From Streptomyces venezuelae (GTDB lineage Bacteria; Actinomycetota; Actinomycetes; Streptomycetales; Streptomycetaceae), in NCBI RefSeq assembly GCF_008642275.1, contig NZ_CP029189.1:1720001-1784000 (forward strand): a DNA stretch of 64,000 nucleotides, in the 5' to 3' direction. Made by a program: the position numbers and the translations under genes. The notes under the pieces were generated by a model. That model ran no database searches. It was not told the origin of the DNA and saw only the letters and a program-made list of their open reading frames with translations. Positions 44,662 through 52,440 of the stretch are shown here, in pieces (the first letter of the stretch is position 1; each line of letters begins with the position of its first letter).

Positions 44662-44676
44662 TGTAACACAGTTACA
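44662..44676. promoter_or_regulatory. Likely TetR operator
   Basis: TGTAACACAGTTACA is a perfect inverted repeat (6-3-6), 38 bases upstream of the decarboxylase-like gene and 72 bases upstream of the TetR gene. It is AT-rich against a GC-rich background and is the obvious candidate operator for the adjacent regulator. Confidence 0.7.
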
Positions 44677-44748
44677 CCGCTACCGATGAAGGGTAAAGAC
44701 CCGCGCACGGAACAGAATTGACGATTCGACAGACAGGTGGTGGACGCC

Positions 44749-45429
44749 GTGGCCAGAACCACGCTGACCCGCGACACGGTGCTGGACGCCGCCGCGTCCC
44801 TGGTCATGCGGCACGGTCCGGCCGCGCTCACCATGCGGGGACTCGCCGCCGAGCTGGGCACGGCCGTGACGTCGATCTACTGGCACGTCGGCAACCGCGA
44901 GTCGCTGCTGGACGCCCTCGTCGAGCGGACGGTGGAGGAGATGGGCGCGATCCGGCCCACCGGCCGCACCCCCGCGGACCGGATCCTGGCGGTGGCCCGG
45001 ATGCTGCGCCGTGAACTGCGGACACGTCCGCACCTGATCGCGATGGTCCACGAACGCGGCCTCACCGAGCGGATGTTCCTGCCCGCCCAGCAGGCACTCG
45101 TCCACGAGGTGCACGCCGCGGGGCTGCGTGGCGCCCGGGCGGCGGACGCGGTCCGCGCCGTCCAGTTCCAGGTCGTCGGATACCTGCTCGTCGAACGCAA
45201 CCGCGAGCGCGCCCCCGCCCAGTCCCCGGCCGAGAGCGAGCTCTGGGACCCCGCCGCGGCCCCCCACGACCCGGCCCTGGCCCGAGCGCTGGCCCGCCCG
45301 GCGGACCCGGACCGGCTGTTCCTGCTGTCCGTACGGGCCCTGGTGCACGCCCTGCTCCCGCCGGACGCGGCGGACGCCACCGGCCCGCCCGAAGCGCCCG
45401 ATCCGGCCGGCGCGACCCCGCCGCGGTGA
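44749..45429 (+). CDS. TetR family transcriptional regulator
   Basis: The 226-residue repressor has an N-terminal TetR helix-turn-helix (TRDTVLDAAASLVMRHGPAA, then TMRGLAAELGTAVTSIYWHV) and a TetR_C-type ligand domain (about residues 70-205) with an Ala/Pro tail. It is divergent from the decarboxylase/SDR/amidohydrolase operon and presumably controls it through the 15-bp palindrome between them. Two starts are possible; I prefer the GTG at 44749 (GGTGG upstream) over 44737. Confidence 0.9.
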   Translation: MARTTLTRDTVLDAAASLVMRHGPAALTMRGLAAELGTAVTSIYWHVGNRESLLDALVERTVEEMGAIRPTGRTPADRILAVARMLRRELRTRPHLIAMVHERGLTERMFLPAQQALVHEVHAAGLRGARAADAVRAVQFQVVGYLLVERNRERAPAQSPAESELWDPAAAPHDPALARALARPADPDRLFLLSVRALVHALLPPDAADATGPPEAPDPAGATPPR

Positions 45430-45627
45430 ACCGCTCGGCGCGCTCCCGCGCCCGGGCGACCCCGTCGACGGCCGAGAGCCTGACGCGGCCCTGGAAGCCG
45501 AACGACTCGACCGGGGCCACGCCCTGACCGCTCCGGCCTCGAACAGCTGGCGGCGGGCGACCTGGTCGCCGCCCTGGAGTGACGGCCGGGAAGCACCGGT
45601 GCGGCCACGGGTGTCAGTCGGGGCCGA

Positions 45628-45633
45628 TATCCT
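45628..45633 (+). promoter_or_regulatory. Candidate -10 hexamer of the exonuclease gene
   Basis: TATCCT lies 8 bases before the ATG at 45642. This is one base longer than the ideal leaderless spacing, and no ribosome binding site is present. Confidence 0.35.
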
Positions 45634-45641
45634 CTGTGACC

Positions 45642-46616
45642 ATGCTCGACGACCGTACGACCGCAGAGACGACGTGGCCGACCGCGTACCCACAGGGGTA
45701 CGCGGTCGTCGACGTGGAGACCACCGGGCTCGCTCGCGACGACCGGATAGTCTCCGCAGCCGTCTACCGGCTCGACGCCCAGGGCAACGTGGAGGACCAC
45801 TGGTACACGCTGGTCAACCCGCGGCGGGACCCGGGACCGGTGTGGATCCACGGGCTGACGAGCGCCATGCTCGCCGACGCCCCGCTCTTCGAGGACATCG
45901 CCGAGGAGTTCGCCGGACGGCTCGCGGACCGGGTACTGGTCGCGCACAACGCCATCTTCGACTGGCAGATGATCGCCCGGGAGTACGCGCGGGCCGCCGC
46001 GACGGCACCGGTCCGTCAGCGGCTGTGCACCATCGCCCTGTCGAAGGAACTGAACCTGCCGCTGCCCAACCACAAGCTGGAGTCGCTCGCCGCGCACTTC
46101 GGCGTGGTCCAGCAGCGCGCCCACCACGCGCTCGACGACGCCCGGGTGCTCGCGGAGGCGTTCCGCCCCTCGCTGCACGCGGCCGCGGAGGGCGGCGTGC
46201 GGCTGCCCCTGCTGGAGTGCCGGCCGCTGACGGAGTGGTCGGACTCCGCCGTCACCCCGCGGGTCGGCTACCAGGCTTCCTACCGGGGCGGCAGCAGCTG
46301 GCGGCCCTCGCGCAAGCGGCCGCCGTGCCCGCACCCGAACCCGGGGCGCTTCGAGGACGGCAAGCCGCTGAAACAGGGCATGCGGATCGCCTTCTCCGGT
46401 GACACCTCGGTGGAGCGTGAGCTGCTGGAGGACCGGGCGGTCGAGGCGGGCCTGCACATCGCGACGAGTGTGTCGCGGCTCACCAGCCTCCTGGTGACCA
46501 ACGACCCCGATTCGGCGACCTCCAAGACGGTCAAGGCGAAGAGCTTCGGCACGCCGGTCGTCGACGAGGCGGCCTTCACCCAGCTGCTGCGGGACGTGGC
46601 CCCGGCCGAGTCCTGA
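45642..46616 (+). CDS. DnaQ-like 3'-5' exonuclease with C-terminal BRCT domain
   Basis: The 324-residue protein starts with a DEDDh exonuclease domain (about residues 18-185): VVDVETTGL (metal aspartate and glutamate), VLVAHNAIFDWQM, and AHHALDDARVLAEAF. A linker is followed by a BRCT domain (about 240-322, MRIAFSGDTSVERELLEDRA and ATSVSRLTSLLVTNDPDSAT). This layout resembles the exonuclease epsilon-like proteins of actinobacteria. BRCT domains bind phosphopeptides or DNA ends, so a repair or proofreading accessory role is likely. Confidence 0.9.
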   Translation: MLDDRTTAETTWPTAYPQGYAVVDVETTGLARDDRIVSAAVYRLDAQGNVEDHWYTLVNPRRDPGPVWIHGLTSAMLADAPLFEDIAEEFAGRLADRVLVAHNAIFDWQMIAREYARAAATAPVRQRLCTIALSKELNLPLPNHKLESLAAHFGVVQQRAHHALDDARVLAEAFRPSLHAAAEGGVRLPLLECRPLTEWSDSAVTPRVGYQASYRGGSSWRPSRKRPPCPHPNPGRFEDGKPLKQGMRIAFSGDTSVERELLEDRAVEAGLHIATSVSRLTSLLVTNDPDSATSKTVKAKSFGTPVVDEAAFTQLLRDVAPAES

Positions 46617-46708
46617 ACGGGAGGGCCGTTGCGCCGGCCGGGTGCAGGCGCGGCGACTCACCCCGCCGGATCTTGTTCCGCTCCGTCCCCGTGCGCAGCA
46701 TTCGGCGC

Positions 46709-46942
46709 ATGGCACGTTGTGAGGTCTGCGGAAACGATTACGGCATGTCCTTCGAAGTCCATGCCCAAGGAGCGGTTCACGTCTTCGACTGCTTCTCCTG
46801 CGCGATCCACCGCATGGCGCCCGTCTGCGAGCACTGCCGGGTCTCGATCATCGGCCAGGGCGTCGAGGTCGCGGGCCAGTGGTTCTGCGGGGCGCACTGC
46901 GCCCGGGCGGAGGGGAAGGTGGGCATCGTCGACCGCGTCTGA
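46709..46942 (+). CDS. Small multi-cysteine zinc-ribbon/metallothionein-like protein
   Basis: The 77-residue protein contains eight cysteines in the pattern ARCEVCGNDYG, FDCFSCAIHRMAP, VCEHCRVSI and WFCGAHCARAEG. It should bind two metal ions, most likely zinc, as a treble-clef or ribbon pair. It is conserved in Streptomyces as far as I recall, with no known function. I chose the ATG at 46709 because the cysteine pattern starts right after it. No clear ribosome binding site is visible. Confidence 0.7.
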   Translation: MARCEVCGNDYGMSFEVHAQGAVHVFDCFSCAIHRMAPVCEHCRVSIIGQGVEVAGQWFCGAHCARAEGKVGIVDRV

Positions 46943-47058
46943 CTGCGCCGCGTCGCGGCCCCGTCCCGGCGCCCGGCCCGGATCCCCTCCCCACACCCCG
47001 TTCCGTACGCCATGACCCCGGACGGCCACCCGGCCGCCGGGGTCCTTCGCACTGCGGG

Positions 47059-47064
47059 TACCGT
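47059..47064 (+). promoter_or_regulatory. -10 hexamer of a leaderless promoter (SURF1)
   Basis: TACCGT is followed by 7 bases and then the GTG at 47072. Confidence 0.5.
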
Positions 47065-47071
47065 CGTGGGC

Positions 47072-47863
47072 GTGTACCGCTTTGTGCTGACCCGGCAGTG
47101 GGTGTTCCTCACCCTGATGGCCCTCGCCCTCATCCCCGCGATGATCGAGCTGGGGTTCTGGCAGTACCACCGCCATGAGCACCGGGTCGCGCAGAACCAG
47201 CTGATCGAGGCGAACCTGCGGGCGAAGCCGGTACCCGTGACCGAGATCACCTCGCCCGGACACCAGGTCCCCCGAGCGGACTTCTGGCGCACGGTCACGG
47301 CGACCGGTACGTACGACGCCGCGCACGAGGTCGTCGTCCGGATGCGCACCGACAACGACGACAAGGTCGGCTTCCACGTCCTGACCCCGCTGGTCCTCTC
47401 CGACGGCCGGGTGGTCCTGGTCAACCGGGGCTGGGTACCGGGCGGCGACGACCCGCGCGCCTACCCGCCGGTGCCGGCCGCGCCCACGGGCGAGGTCACG
47501 GTCATCGGCCGGCTGAAGGCCGACGAGACCAGCGGCGGCAGCGGCATCAAGGACCGCAAGGGCCTGCCGGACCGCCAGGTGATGCTCATCAACAGCGCCC
47601 GGCAGGCGGAGTACCTGGGCCGGACCGTCCTCGGCGGCTACCTGGAGCTCACCGCTCCGGCCCCGGCGGACAGCACCCCGGAGACCGTCGCCGACCCCGA
47701 CCACGACTCGATCGGCCCCCACATGGCGTACGCCGTCCAGTGGTGGCTGTTCGCCGGCGCGGTTCCGGTGGGCTGGGTGGTCCTCGTACGCCGGGAGAAG
47801 CGCGAGCGCGAGGAAGAGGCGGCCCGGGCCGAAGCCTCCCGGCAGGAACCGGCGACGGCGTAG
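47072..47863 (+). CDS. SURF1 family cytochrome oxidase biogenesis protein
   Basis: The 263-residue protein has two membrane helices (residues about 10-30 and 220-240) flanking an extracytoplasmic domain with the family motifs LGFWQYHRHEHRVAQNQ, VLVNRGWVP and the C-terminal MAYAVQWWLFAG. SURF1 proteins help insert haem into the aa3-type cytochrome c oxidase. The GTG start follows TACCGT by 7 bases and fits a leaderless mRNA. The stop codon is part of the -10 hexamer of the next gene. Confidence 0.92.
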   Translation: MYRFVLTRQWVFLTLMALALIPAMIELGFWQYHRHEHRVAQNQLIEANLRAKPVPVTEITSPGHQVPRADFWRTVTATGTYDAAHEVVVRMRTDNDDKVGFHVLTPLVLSDGRVVLVNRGWVPGGDDPRAYPPVPAAPTGEVTVIGRLKADETSGGSGIKDRKGLPDRQVMLINSARQAEYLGRTVLGGYLELTAPAPADSTPETVADPDHDSIGPHMAYAVQWWLFAGAVPVGWVVLVRREKREREEEAARAEASRQEPATA

Positions 47864-47866
47864 CGT
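47861..47866 (+). promoter_or_regulatory. -10 hexamer overlapping the SURF1 stop codon
   Basis: TAGCGT, whose first three bases are the SURF1 stop codon, is followed by exactly 6 bases and then the ATG at 47873. Confidence 0.5.
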
Positions 47867-47872
47867 GTCGGC

Positions 47873-48628
47873 ATGGATCTTGGACTGAAAGACCGTGTCT
47901 ACATCGTCACCGGGGCCACCCGCGGCCTCGGCCTCGCCTCCGCCCGGGAACTGGTCGCCGACGGCGCGAAGGTGCTCCTGACGGGCCGGGACGAGAAGCG
48001 GGCGGCCGACGCCGCCGCCGAGCTCGGCCCGGACGCGGCCGGTGTGGCGGCCGACAACTCCGATCCGGACGCGGCCGCACGGCTCGTCGCCACCGCGCGG
48101 GAGCGCTTCGGCCGCCTCGACGGCATCCTCATCAGCGTGGGCGGCCCGGCACCGGGCTTCGCGGCGGACAACACCGACGCGCAGTGGTCGGCGGCCTTCG
48201 AGTCGGTCTTCCTGGGCGCGGTCCGGCTCGCCCGGGCGGCGGCCGCCGAGCTGGGCGAGGGCGGGGTCATCGGCTTCGTGCTGTCGGGCTCGGTCCACGA
48301 GCCGATCCCCGGCCTGACCATCTCCAACGGTCTGCGTCCGGGCCTCGCGGGCTTCGCGAAGTCCCTCTCGCTGGAACTCGGCCCGCGCGGGATCCGGGTG
48401 GTCGGCCTGCTTCCGGCCCGCATCGACACCGACCGGGTGCGTGAGCTCGACGCGCTGTCCGGTGACGCGCAGGCCGCGCGGGCGGGGAACGAGTCCCGCA
48501 TCCCGCTGCGCCGGTACGGAGCCCCGGAGGAGTTCGGCCGCACGGCGGCCTTCCTGCTCTCCCCGGCTGCCTCGTACCTGACGGGGGTCATGCTCCCGGT
48601 CGACGGCGGCTCCCGGCACGGTTTCTGA
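47873..48628 (+). CDS. SDR family oxidoreductase (FabG-like)
   Basis: The 251-residue SDR has YIVTGATRGLGLASARELVA at its N-terminus and LLTGRDEKRAADAA after strand 2. The usual NNAG appears as LISVGGPAPG, the serine motif as FVLSGSVHEP, and the catalytic Tyr of YxxxK appears replaced (GLTISNGLRPGLAGFAKSLS has no Tyr at the expected place). That divergence suggests altered or lost classical SDR catalysis. The start has no ribosome binding site but has a leaderless-type -10. Confidence 0.85.
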   Translation: MDLGLKDRVYIVTGATRGLGLASARELVADGAKVLLTGRDEKRAADAAAELGPDAAGVAADNSDPDAAARLVATARERFGRLDGILISVGGPAPGFAADNTDAQWSAAFESVFLGAVRLARAAAAELGEGGVIGFVLSGSVHEPIPGLTISNGLRPGLAGFAKSLSLELGPRGIRVVGLLPARIDTDRVRELDALSGDAQAARAGNESRIPLRRYGAPEEFGRTAAFLLSPAASYLTGVMLPVDGGSRHGF

Positions 48629-48643
48629 CCCGCAGGAAGCGGC

Positions 48644-49201
48644 CTACGTCACGCGCTGGGCCCGGTGGGACGTCACCTTGAGGCGGGCCTCCGCGGGCAG
48701 TTCCGGGAGGCCCGCCGAGGTCCGGGCGTGGGTCAGCACCGGGCCGGCCACGGCGGCCAGGGCGTCGGCCGGGACCGCGTGGGGTTCCAGCTCCAGCGCG
48801 ACCCGCAGCGCCGGCGACCCGCGCCGCCCGCGCAGCGCGACCCGGCAGCCGGCGACCCCGTCCACGGCACCGGCCTCCGCGGCCACCGCCTCCTCCAGAG
48901 CCCGTCCGCGCAGCGTGGCGAACGCCCCGTCACCGGTGTCGACCACCACCGCCTGCAGTCGCTTGCGCCCGAACTGGGACAGCAGCCACCACAGCGCCAG
49001 CAGCACGACCACCGCGAGGCCGGCGAGCACCGCCCACCACCACCAGCCCTCGGCGTGCCAGTACCGGTTCCTGGTCTCCTCGCTCAGCAGCGGCGCGTGC
49101 CGGCCGTGCAGCGGCCACCCACCCGTCAGCACCACGATCCCGGCCGCCGTCAGGACCGCTCCGGCCAGCGCCAGCAGGATCCGGTTCACCGTTGCGAGCA
49201 T
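48644..49201 (-). CDS. AmaP-like alkaline-shock membrane anchor protein
   Basis: The 185-residue protein has two membrane helices (about residues 8-28 and 54-75, WWWWAVLAGLAVVVLLALWW) and a cytoplasmic C-terminal domain typical of AmaP/DUF6286-type anchors, which tether Asp23 proteins to the membrane. It is the last gene of the five-gene alkaline-shock operon. AGGAGATG precedes the ATG, 4 bases after the previous gene. Confidence 0.85.
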   Translation of the reverse strand: MLATVNRILLALAGAVLTAAGIVVLTGGWPLHGRHAPLLSEETRNRYWHAEGWWWWAVLAGLAVVVLLALWWLLSQFGRKRLQAVVVDTGDGAFATLRGRALEEAVAAEAGAVDGVAGCRVALRGRRGSPALRVALELEPHAVPADALAAVAGPVLTHARTSAGLPELPAEARLKVTSHRAQRVT

Positions 49202-49205
49202 CGCG

Positions 49206-49826
49206 TCATCTCCTGACCCGTACGCGCGGCTGCGGCGGGTGCGCTAGGCCCAGTTCCTCGATGCCGACGGTGAGCACCGCGTCGAGGTCCGCCCGTACGT
49301 CGTCCAGCTCGCGGAAGTGCGAGGTGGCCCGCACCCCGACGCGGGACCGGCCCACCTTGACCCGGACGGACCGCACTCCGGACACCTCCATGGCCCGGTC
49401 CCGCAGGATCTGCGCGGCGTCCTTGCGGCCGAGCCCGGCCCGGACGCCCGGCCGCCGGTCCGGGGTCCGCATGGGCAGGATCCGGCGCAGCCCGGGGGCC
49501 AGTGCCAGCAGCAGGAGTACCGCCCCGGCCAGGACCAGGGCCCCGGCGATCAGCCGCACTCCGAGGTCCGCGGGGGTGTGCGTCGCCAGCCGGTCGGCGA
49601 GGTCGCCGCGCCAGCTCATGGCGGGGCGGCCGGCCCGTACGGCGGCCAGGTCGTACAGGAACAGGCCCGCGACCCCGAGCACGACCAGGGCGGTGAGTGC
49701 GGCGGGCACCCGCCGGGCCGAGCGGAACCGGTGGACCCGTCCCGGGCGGCGGCCGGGACCGGGCTCGGAGCCGGACTCGAAGCCGGACTCGAAGCCGGAT
49801 TCGGGGCCGGGTCCGGGGGCCGTCAC
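49206..49826 (-). CDS. DUF6286-type membrane protein of the alkaline-shock operon
   Basis: The 206-residue protein starts with a low-complexity acidic segment containing short repeats (PESGFESGFESGSEPGPG), encoded by a 12-bp direct repeat (GCCGGACTCGAA at 49770-49793). Two membrane helices follow (about 50-68 and 107-130), then a cytoplasmic domain (AAQILRDRAMEVSGVRSVRV) like that of AmaP. The GTG start overlaps the Asp23-type stop by 4 bases (GTGA). Confidence 0.8.
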   Translation of the reverse strand: MTAPGPGPESGFESGFESGSEPGPGRRPGRVHRFRSARRVPAALTALVVLGVAGLFLYDLAAVRAGRPAMSWRGDLADRLATHTPADLGVRLIAGALVLAGAVLLLLALAPGLRRILPMRTPDRRPGVRAGLGRKDAAQILRDRAMEVSGVRSVRVKVGRSRVGVRATSHFRELDDVRADLDAVLTVGIEELGLAHPPQPRVRVRR

Positions 49827-50188
49827 CGCAGCCGCCGGTCGCGCCCGGTGGCGGTCCGGGTGTGGGTGGAGTGCAGGTGCTCGATGTCGACGTCCACCTC
49901 GGGCACGGACATCGACGCGCACTCCTCGATCCGCAGCGCGACCTGCCTGCGTACGGCCGCGCACTGGGCGGCCAGGTCGGAGGGGTAGTCCAGCTCCAGG
50001 CTGATCCGGACCCGGGCGATGTCGTGGTGCACGGTGACGGTGGCGTGCGGGGGCGTGCCCGGTGCCGTGGCGAGGGCCTCCCGTGCGGCCTGGGCGGCGA
50101 TCTTCGCGACGACCCGGTCGGCGATACGGGTGGCGCCGCGCTCGGCGGCGGCCACCCGGGGCGGGGCGGAGCGCGGCGTACTGCTCAT
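49823..50188 (-). CDS. Asp23/Gls24 family envelope stress protein (shorter copy)
   Basis: The 121-residue protein has an Asp23-like fold: RIADRVVAKIAAQAAREALA, TVTVHHDIARVRISLELDYP and LRIEECASMSVPEVDVDIEH. Asp23 proteins are cytoplasmic but membrane-anchored through AmaP and act in cell-envelope homeostasis. GGTGAGG lies 6 bases before the ATG. It lies between a small membrane protein and the DUF6286 gene. A second, more canonical Asp23 is encoded at 50397-50828. Confidence 0.85.
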   Translation of the reverse strand: MSSTPRSAPPRVAAAERGATRIADRVVAKIAAQAAREALATAPGTPPHATVTVHHDIARVRISLELDYPSDLAAQCAAVRRQVALRIEECASMSVPEVDVDIEHLHSTHTRTATGRDRRLR

Positions 50189-50195
50189 CGGCGCC

Positions 50196-50381
50196 TCACC
50201 CGCGCCGGTCGTCGCGGCGGCGGAACAGGTCACCCGGTTCCAGGTCCCCGTCGAGGAACCGTCCGGCGACGAATCCGATGGCGCCGAGGGCGGCCACCAG
50301 CAGGAAGGCCCCGAACCCGCCGAAGTAGCCGGCGAACGCGAGGGCCATGCCGGCGAACATTCCGGCGATCGCCATGCTCAT
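50196..50381 (-). CDS. Small two-helix membrane protein of the alkaline-shock operon
   Basis: The 61-residue product has two glycine/alanine-rich membrane helices (AIAGMFAGMALAFAGYFGG and AFLLVAALGAIGFVAGRFLD) and a charged tail DLFRRRDDRRG. Its place between two Asp23 genes matches the small DUF2273-type proteins of such operons. GAGAGGA precedes the ATG. Confidence 0.8.
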   Translation of the reverse strand: MSMAIAGMFAGMALAFAGYFGGFGAFLLVAALGAIGFVAGRFLDGDLEPGDLFRRRDDRRG

Positions 50382-50396
50382 GCGGGGTCCTCTCGG

Positions 50397-50828
50397 CTAC
50401 TGGAGACGGGATTCCGGCTCCTCGTCGGGCTCATCGGGCAGCTTGACGTCGCTCACCGCGATGTTGACCTCGACGACCTCCAGGCCCGTCATCCGCTCGA
50501 CCGCCGCGATGACGTTCTCCCTGACGGCACGCGCCACGTCCCGGATCGACACGCCGTAGTCCACGACGATCTCCAGGTCGAGGGCGGTCTGGACCTCGCC
50601 GACCTCTGCCTTGACCCCGCGGCTGACCTGGGCTTTCTGGCCGCCGGGCACCCGGTCGCGGACGGCGCCGAAGGTACGGGAGAGGCCGCTGCCGCTGCCC
50701 ATGGCGTGCACGCCGACCACCTCGCGGGCGGCCAGTCCGGCGATCTTCTCGACCACCCCGTCGGCGATGCTCGTGCGTCCCCGGTCGCCGGGCTCCTTGC
50801 CGGTGACCCCTGATGCGGATTCGGTCAT
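50397..50828 (-). CDS. Asp23/Gls24 family envelope stress protein (canonical copy)
   Basis: The 143-residue protein is a canonical actinobacterial Asp23: GRTSIADGVVEKIAGLAARE, VVGVHAMGSGSGLSRTFGAV, then LDLEIVVDYGVSIRDVARAV and LEVVEVNIAVSDVKLPDEP. It is the first gene of the minus-strand operon that continues with a small membrane protein, a second Asp23, a DUF6286 protein and AmaP. AAGGGA lies 8 bases before the ATG. Such operons respond to alkaline or envelope stress in other Gram-positives; regulation here is not visible. Confidence 0.9.
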   Translation of the reverse strand: MTESASGVTGKEPGDRGRTSIADGVVEKIAGLAAREVVGVHAMGSGSGLSRTFGAVRDRVPGGQKAQVSRGVKAEVGEVQTALDLEIVVDYGVSIRDVARAVRENVIAAVERMTGLEVVEVNIAVSDVKLPDEPDEEPESRLQ

Positions 50829-50955
50829 CGCGTGTCCCTTCGCGTGCGTGGCGGACTCACTCCGCACCACGTTAGGCGCCGCGGCGCGCGGGCGCCCCGG
50901 GACTACGCCGGTCGGCTGGCCGACTTTCCCGGGGCTCCGGCGCTGGGTCGGCCCC

Positions 50956-51735
50956 TCAGTCGGAGAGACCGGCCAGGTCCCGCAGGCGGCGGGCCTGGGC
51001 CGCACGCTCGGCGGCGCGCTGGTCGTCGTAGGGGCGGGCCTGGGCGGACCGCAGCAGCGTCTTCGTCTCGATCACGGCGTCCCGAGGCGGTGCCAGCAGG
51101 GCCGTGGTGAGGTCCTGCACGGCGGCGTCGAGCTCGTCCGCGGGGACGACGAGGTTGGCGAGGCCGACCCGCTCCGCTTCCTCGGCGTGCACGAAGCGGC
51201 CCGTCGCGCAGATTTCGAGCGCGCGGGCGTAGCCGACCAGGGAGGTCAGGGGCTGGGTACCGGCCAGGTCGGGGACCAGGCCCAGGCTGGTCTCGCGCAT
51301 GGCGAACTGCACGTCGTCCGCGACCACGCGCAGATCGCACGCGAGCGCGAGCTGGAAGCCGGCGCCGATCGCGTGCCCCTGCACGGCGGCGACGGAGATG
51401 ATGTCGTTACGCCTCCACCAGGTGAATGCCTCCTGGTACTCGGCGATCGTGGAGTCGAGCAGTTCGTCCGAACCGCGTGCCAGATCGAGGAAGGACGGCT
51501 CGCCCTCGAAACCTTCGGGGGTGAACGCCTGCCGGTCGAGCCCTGCGGAGAAGGACATGCCTTCACCGCGCAGCACGACGATCCGGACGGTGCCCGGCAA
51601 CAACCTCCCGGCCTCGGCCAAAGCCCGCCAGAGCGCGGGGGATTGGGCATTTCGCTTGGCCGGATTGGTCAGTGTCACCGTGGCGACCGTGTCGTCGACG
51701 GTGAGTCGTACGCCGTCCTTGTCGAGCAGAGCCAT
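50956..51735 (-). CDS. Enoyl-CoA hydratase/isomerase family protein
   Basis: The 259-residue crotonase-fold protein has the oxyanion-hole segments VVLRGEGMSFSAGLDRQAF and VQGHAIGAGFQLALACDLRV, then LGLVPDLAGTQPLTSLVGYA. It has an aspartate in GLVPDLAG where active hydratases usually carry a catalytic Glu nearby, so activity could be hydratase, isomerase or another crotonase reaction. GGAGGC lies 9 bases before the ATG. It is a single gene upstream of the alkaline-shock operon. Confidence 0.88.
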   Translation of the reverse strand: MALLDKDGVRLTVDDTVATVTLTNPAKRNAQSPALWRALAEAGRLLPGTVRIVVLRGEGMSFSAGLDRQAFTPEGFEGEPSFLDLARGSDELLDSTIAEYQEAFTWWRRNDIISVAAVQGHAIGAGFQLALACDLRVVADDVQFAMRETSLGLVPDLAGTQPLTSLVGYARALEICATGRFVHAEEAERVGLANLVVPADELDAAVQDLTTALLAPPRDAVIETKTLLRSAQARPYDDQRAAERAAQARRLRDLAGLSD

Positions 51736-51894
51736 CTTTCATGCCTCCGGTGTGCAGTCGGCCGCAAGCTCGGCCTAAGTGACTGCACAGTAACCACCCG
51801 GTCGACCGAAAGGCCGACCGGGGGTCACCGAAGGAATCGTCGGATCATGGTGAACCTTGAAGCCGTTGGAGCGTTGGAACCGATGGGACCGGGG

Positions 51895-52116
51895 TCAGGC
51901 CGTGGCGGCCTTCTTGCCCCGGGTCGCGCCTCCGCGACCACGCAGCGACACCCCGGACTCACTGAGCATCCGATGGACGAATCCGTAGGACCGGCCGGTC
52001 TCTTCGGCCAGCGCCCGGATACTCGCACCGGAGTCGTACTTCTTCTTCAGGTCTGCCGCGAGCTTGTCGCGCGCGGCGCCGGTTACCCGGCTGCCCTTCT
52101 TCAGAGTCTCGGCCAC
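51895..52116 (-). CDS. gbn: Gbn-like GATC-binding nucleoid-associated protein
   Basis: This 73-residue basic protein is a small helix-turn-helix protein: ARDKLAADLKKKYDSGASIR, ALAEETGRSYGFVHRMLSES and a lysine/arginine tail GRGGATRGKKAATA. Its length and sequence match what I recall of Streptomyces Gbn (SCO1839), described as a nucleoid-associated protein that binds GATC motifs and influences development and antibiotic production. The GTG start has GAGGAGGC 5 bases upstream. Several GATC motifs lie in its upstream region. Confidence 0.85.
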   Translation of the reverse strand: MAETLKKGSRVTGAARDKLAADLKKKYDSGASIRALAEETGRSYGFVHRMLSESGVSLRGRGGATRGKKAATA

Positions 52117-52329
52117 CCGTGCCTCCTCATGGGAAGTGCGCTCTGGACTTCTCATGATCACCCCTCCCACGCTTCCTGGCCACCCATTCAGCAAGGTCGG
52201 TACGACGGCATTTCTCAAGCGGTGGACACCCGAGCAGAACGGAATCTCCCCTTCCGCTGCATGACTTCCGTCACACTCCGCTGCCCTCGCCGGGAATCTC
52301 CAGGTCAGGGGCGCGGAACCGGAAAACGA

Positions 52330-52371
52330 ACGGCCCCGTTCGCGCACCTTCGCGGGTGCGGCCGGGGCCGT
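52330..52371 (-). terminator. Terminator after the ABC-F gene
   Basis: ACGGCCCCG pairs with CGGGGCCGT (9 bp), enclosing a second small stem GCACC/GGTGC with a UUCG-like tip. It lies about 110 bases downstream of the ABC-F stop. Confidence 0.6.
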
Positions 52372-52411
52372 CGTACGACGCGCAACGGTACGAGACCGTC
52401 TCACTCAGATG

Positions 52412-52440
52412 ATGGATCACCCGTGAGCCGAATGATCCAT
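52412..52440. promoter_or_regulatory. GATC-containing inverted repeat between gbn and the ABC-F gene
   Basis: ATGGATCA (52412-52419) and TGATCCAT (52433-52440) form perfect 8-bp arms, each with a GATC. Two more GATC motifs lie at 52156-52159 and 52450-52453. The rest of the 52117-52480 gap shows no gene. Confidence 0.45.
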
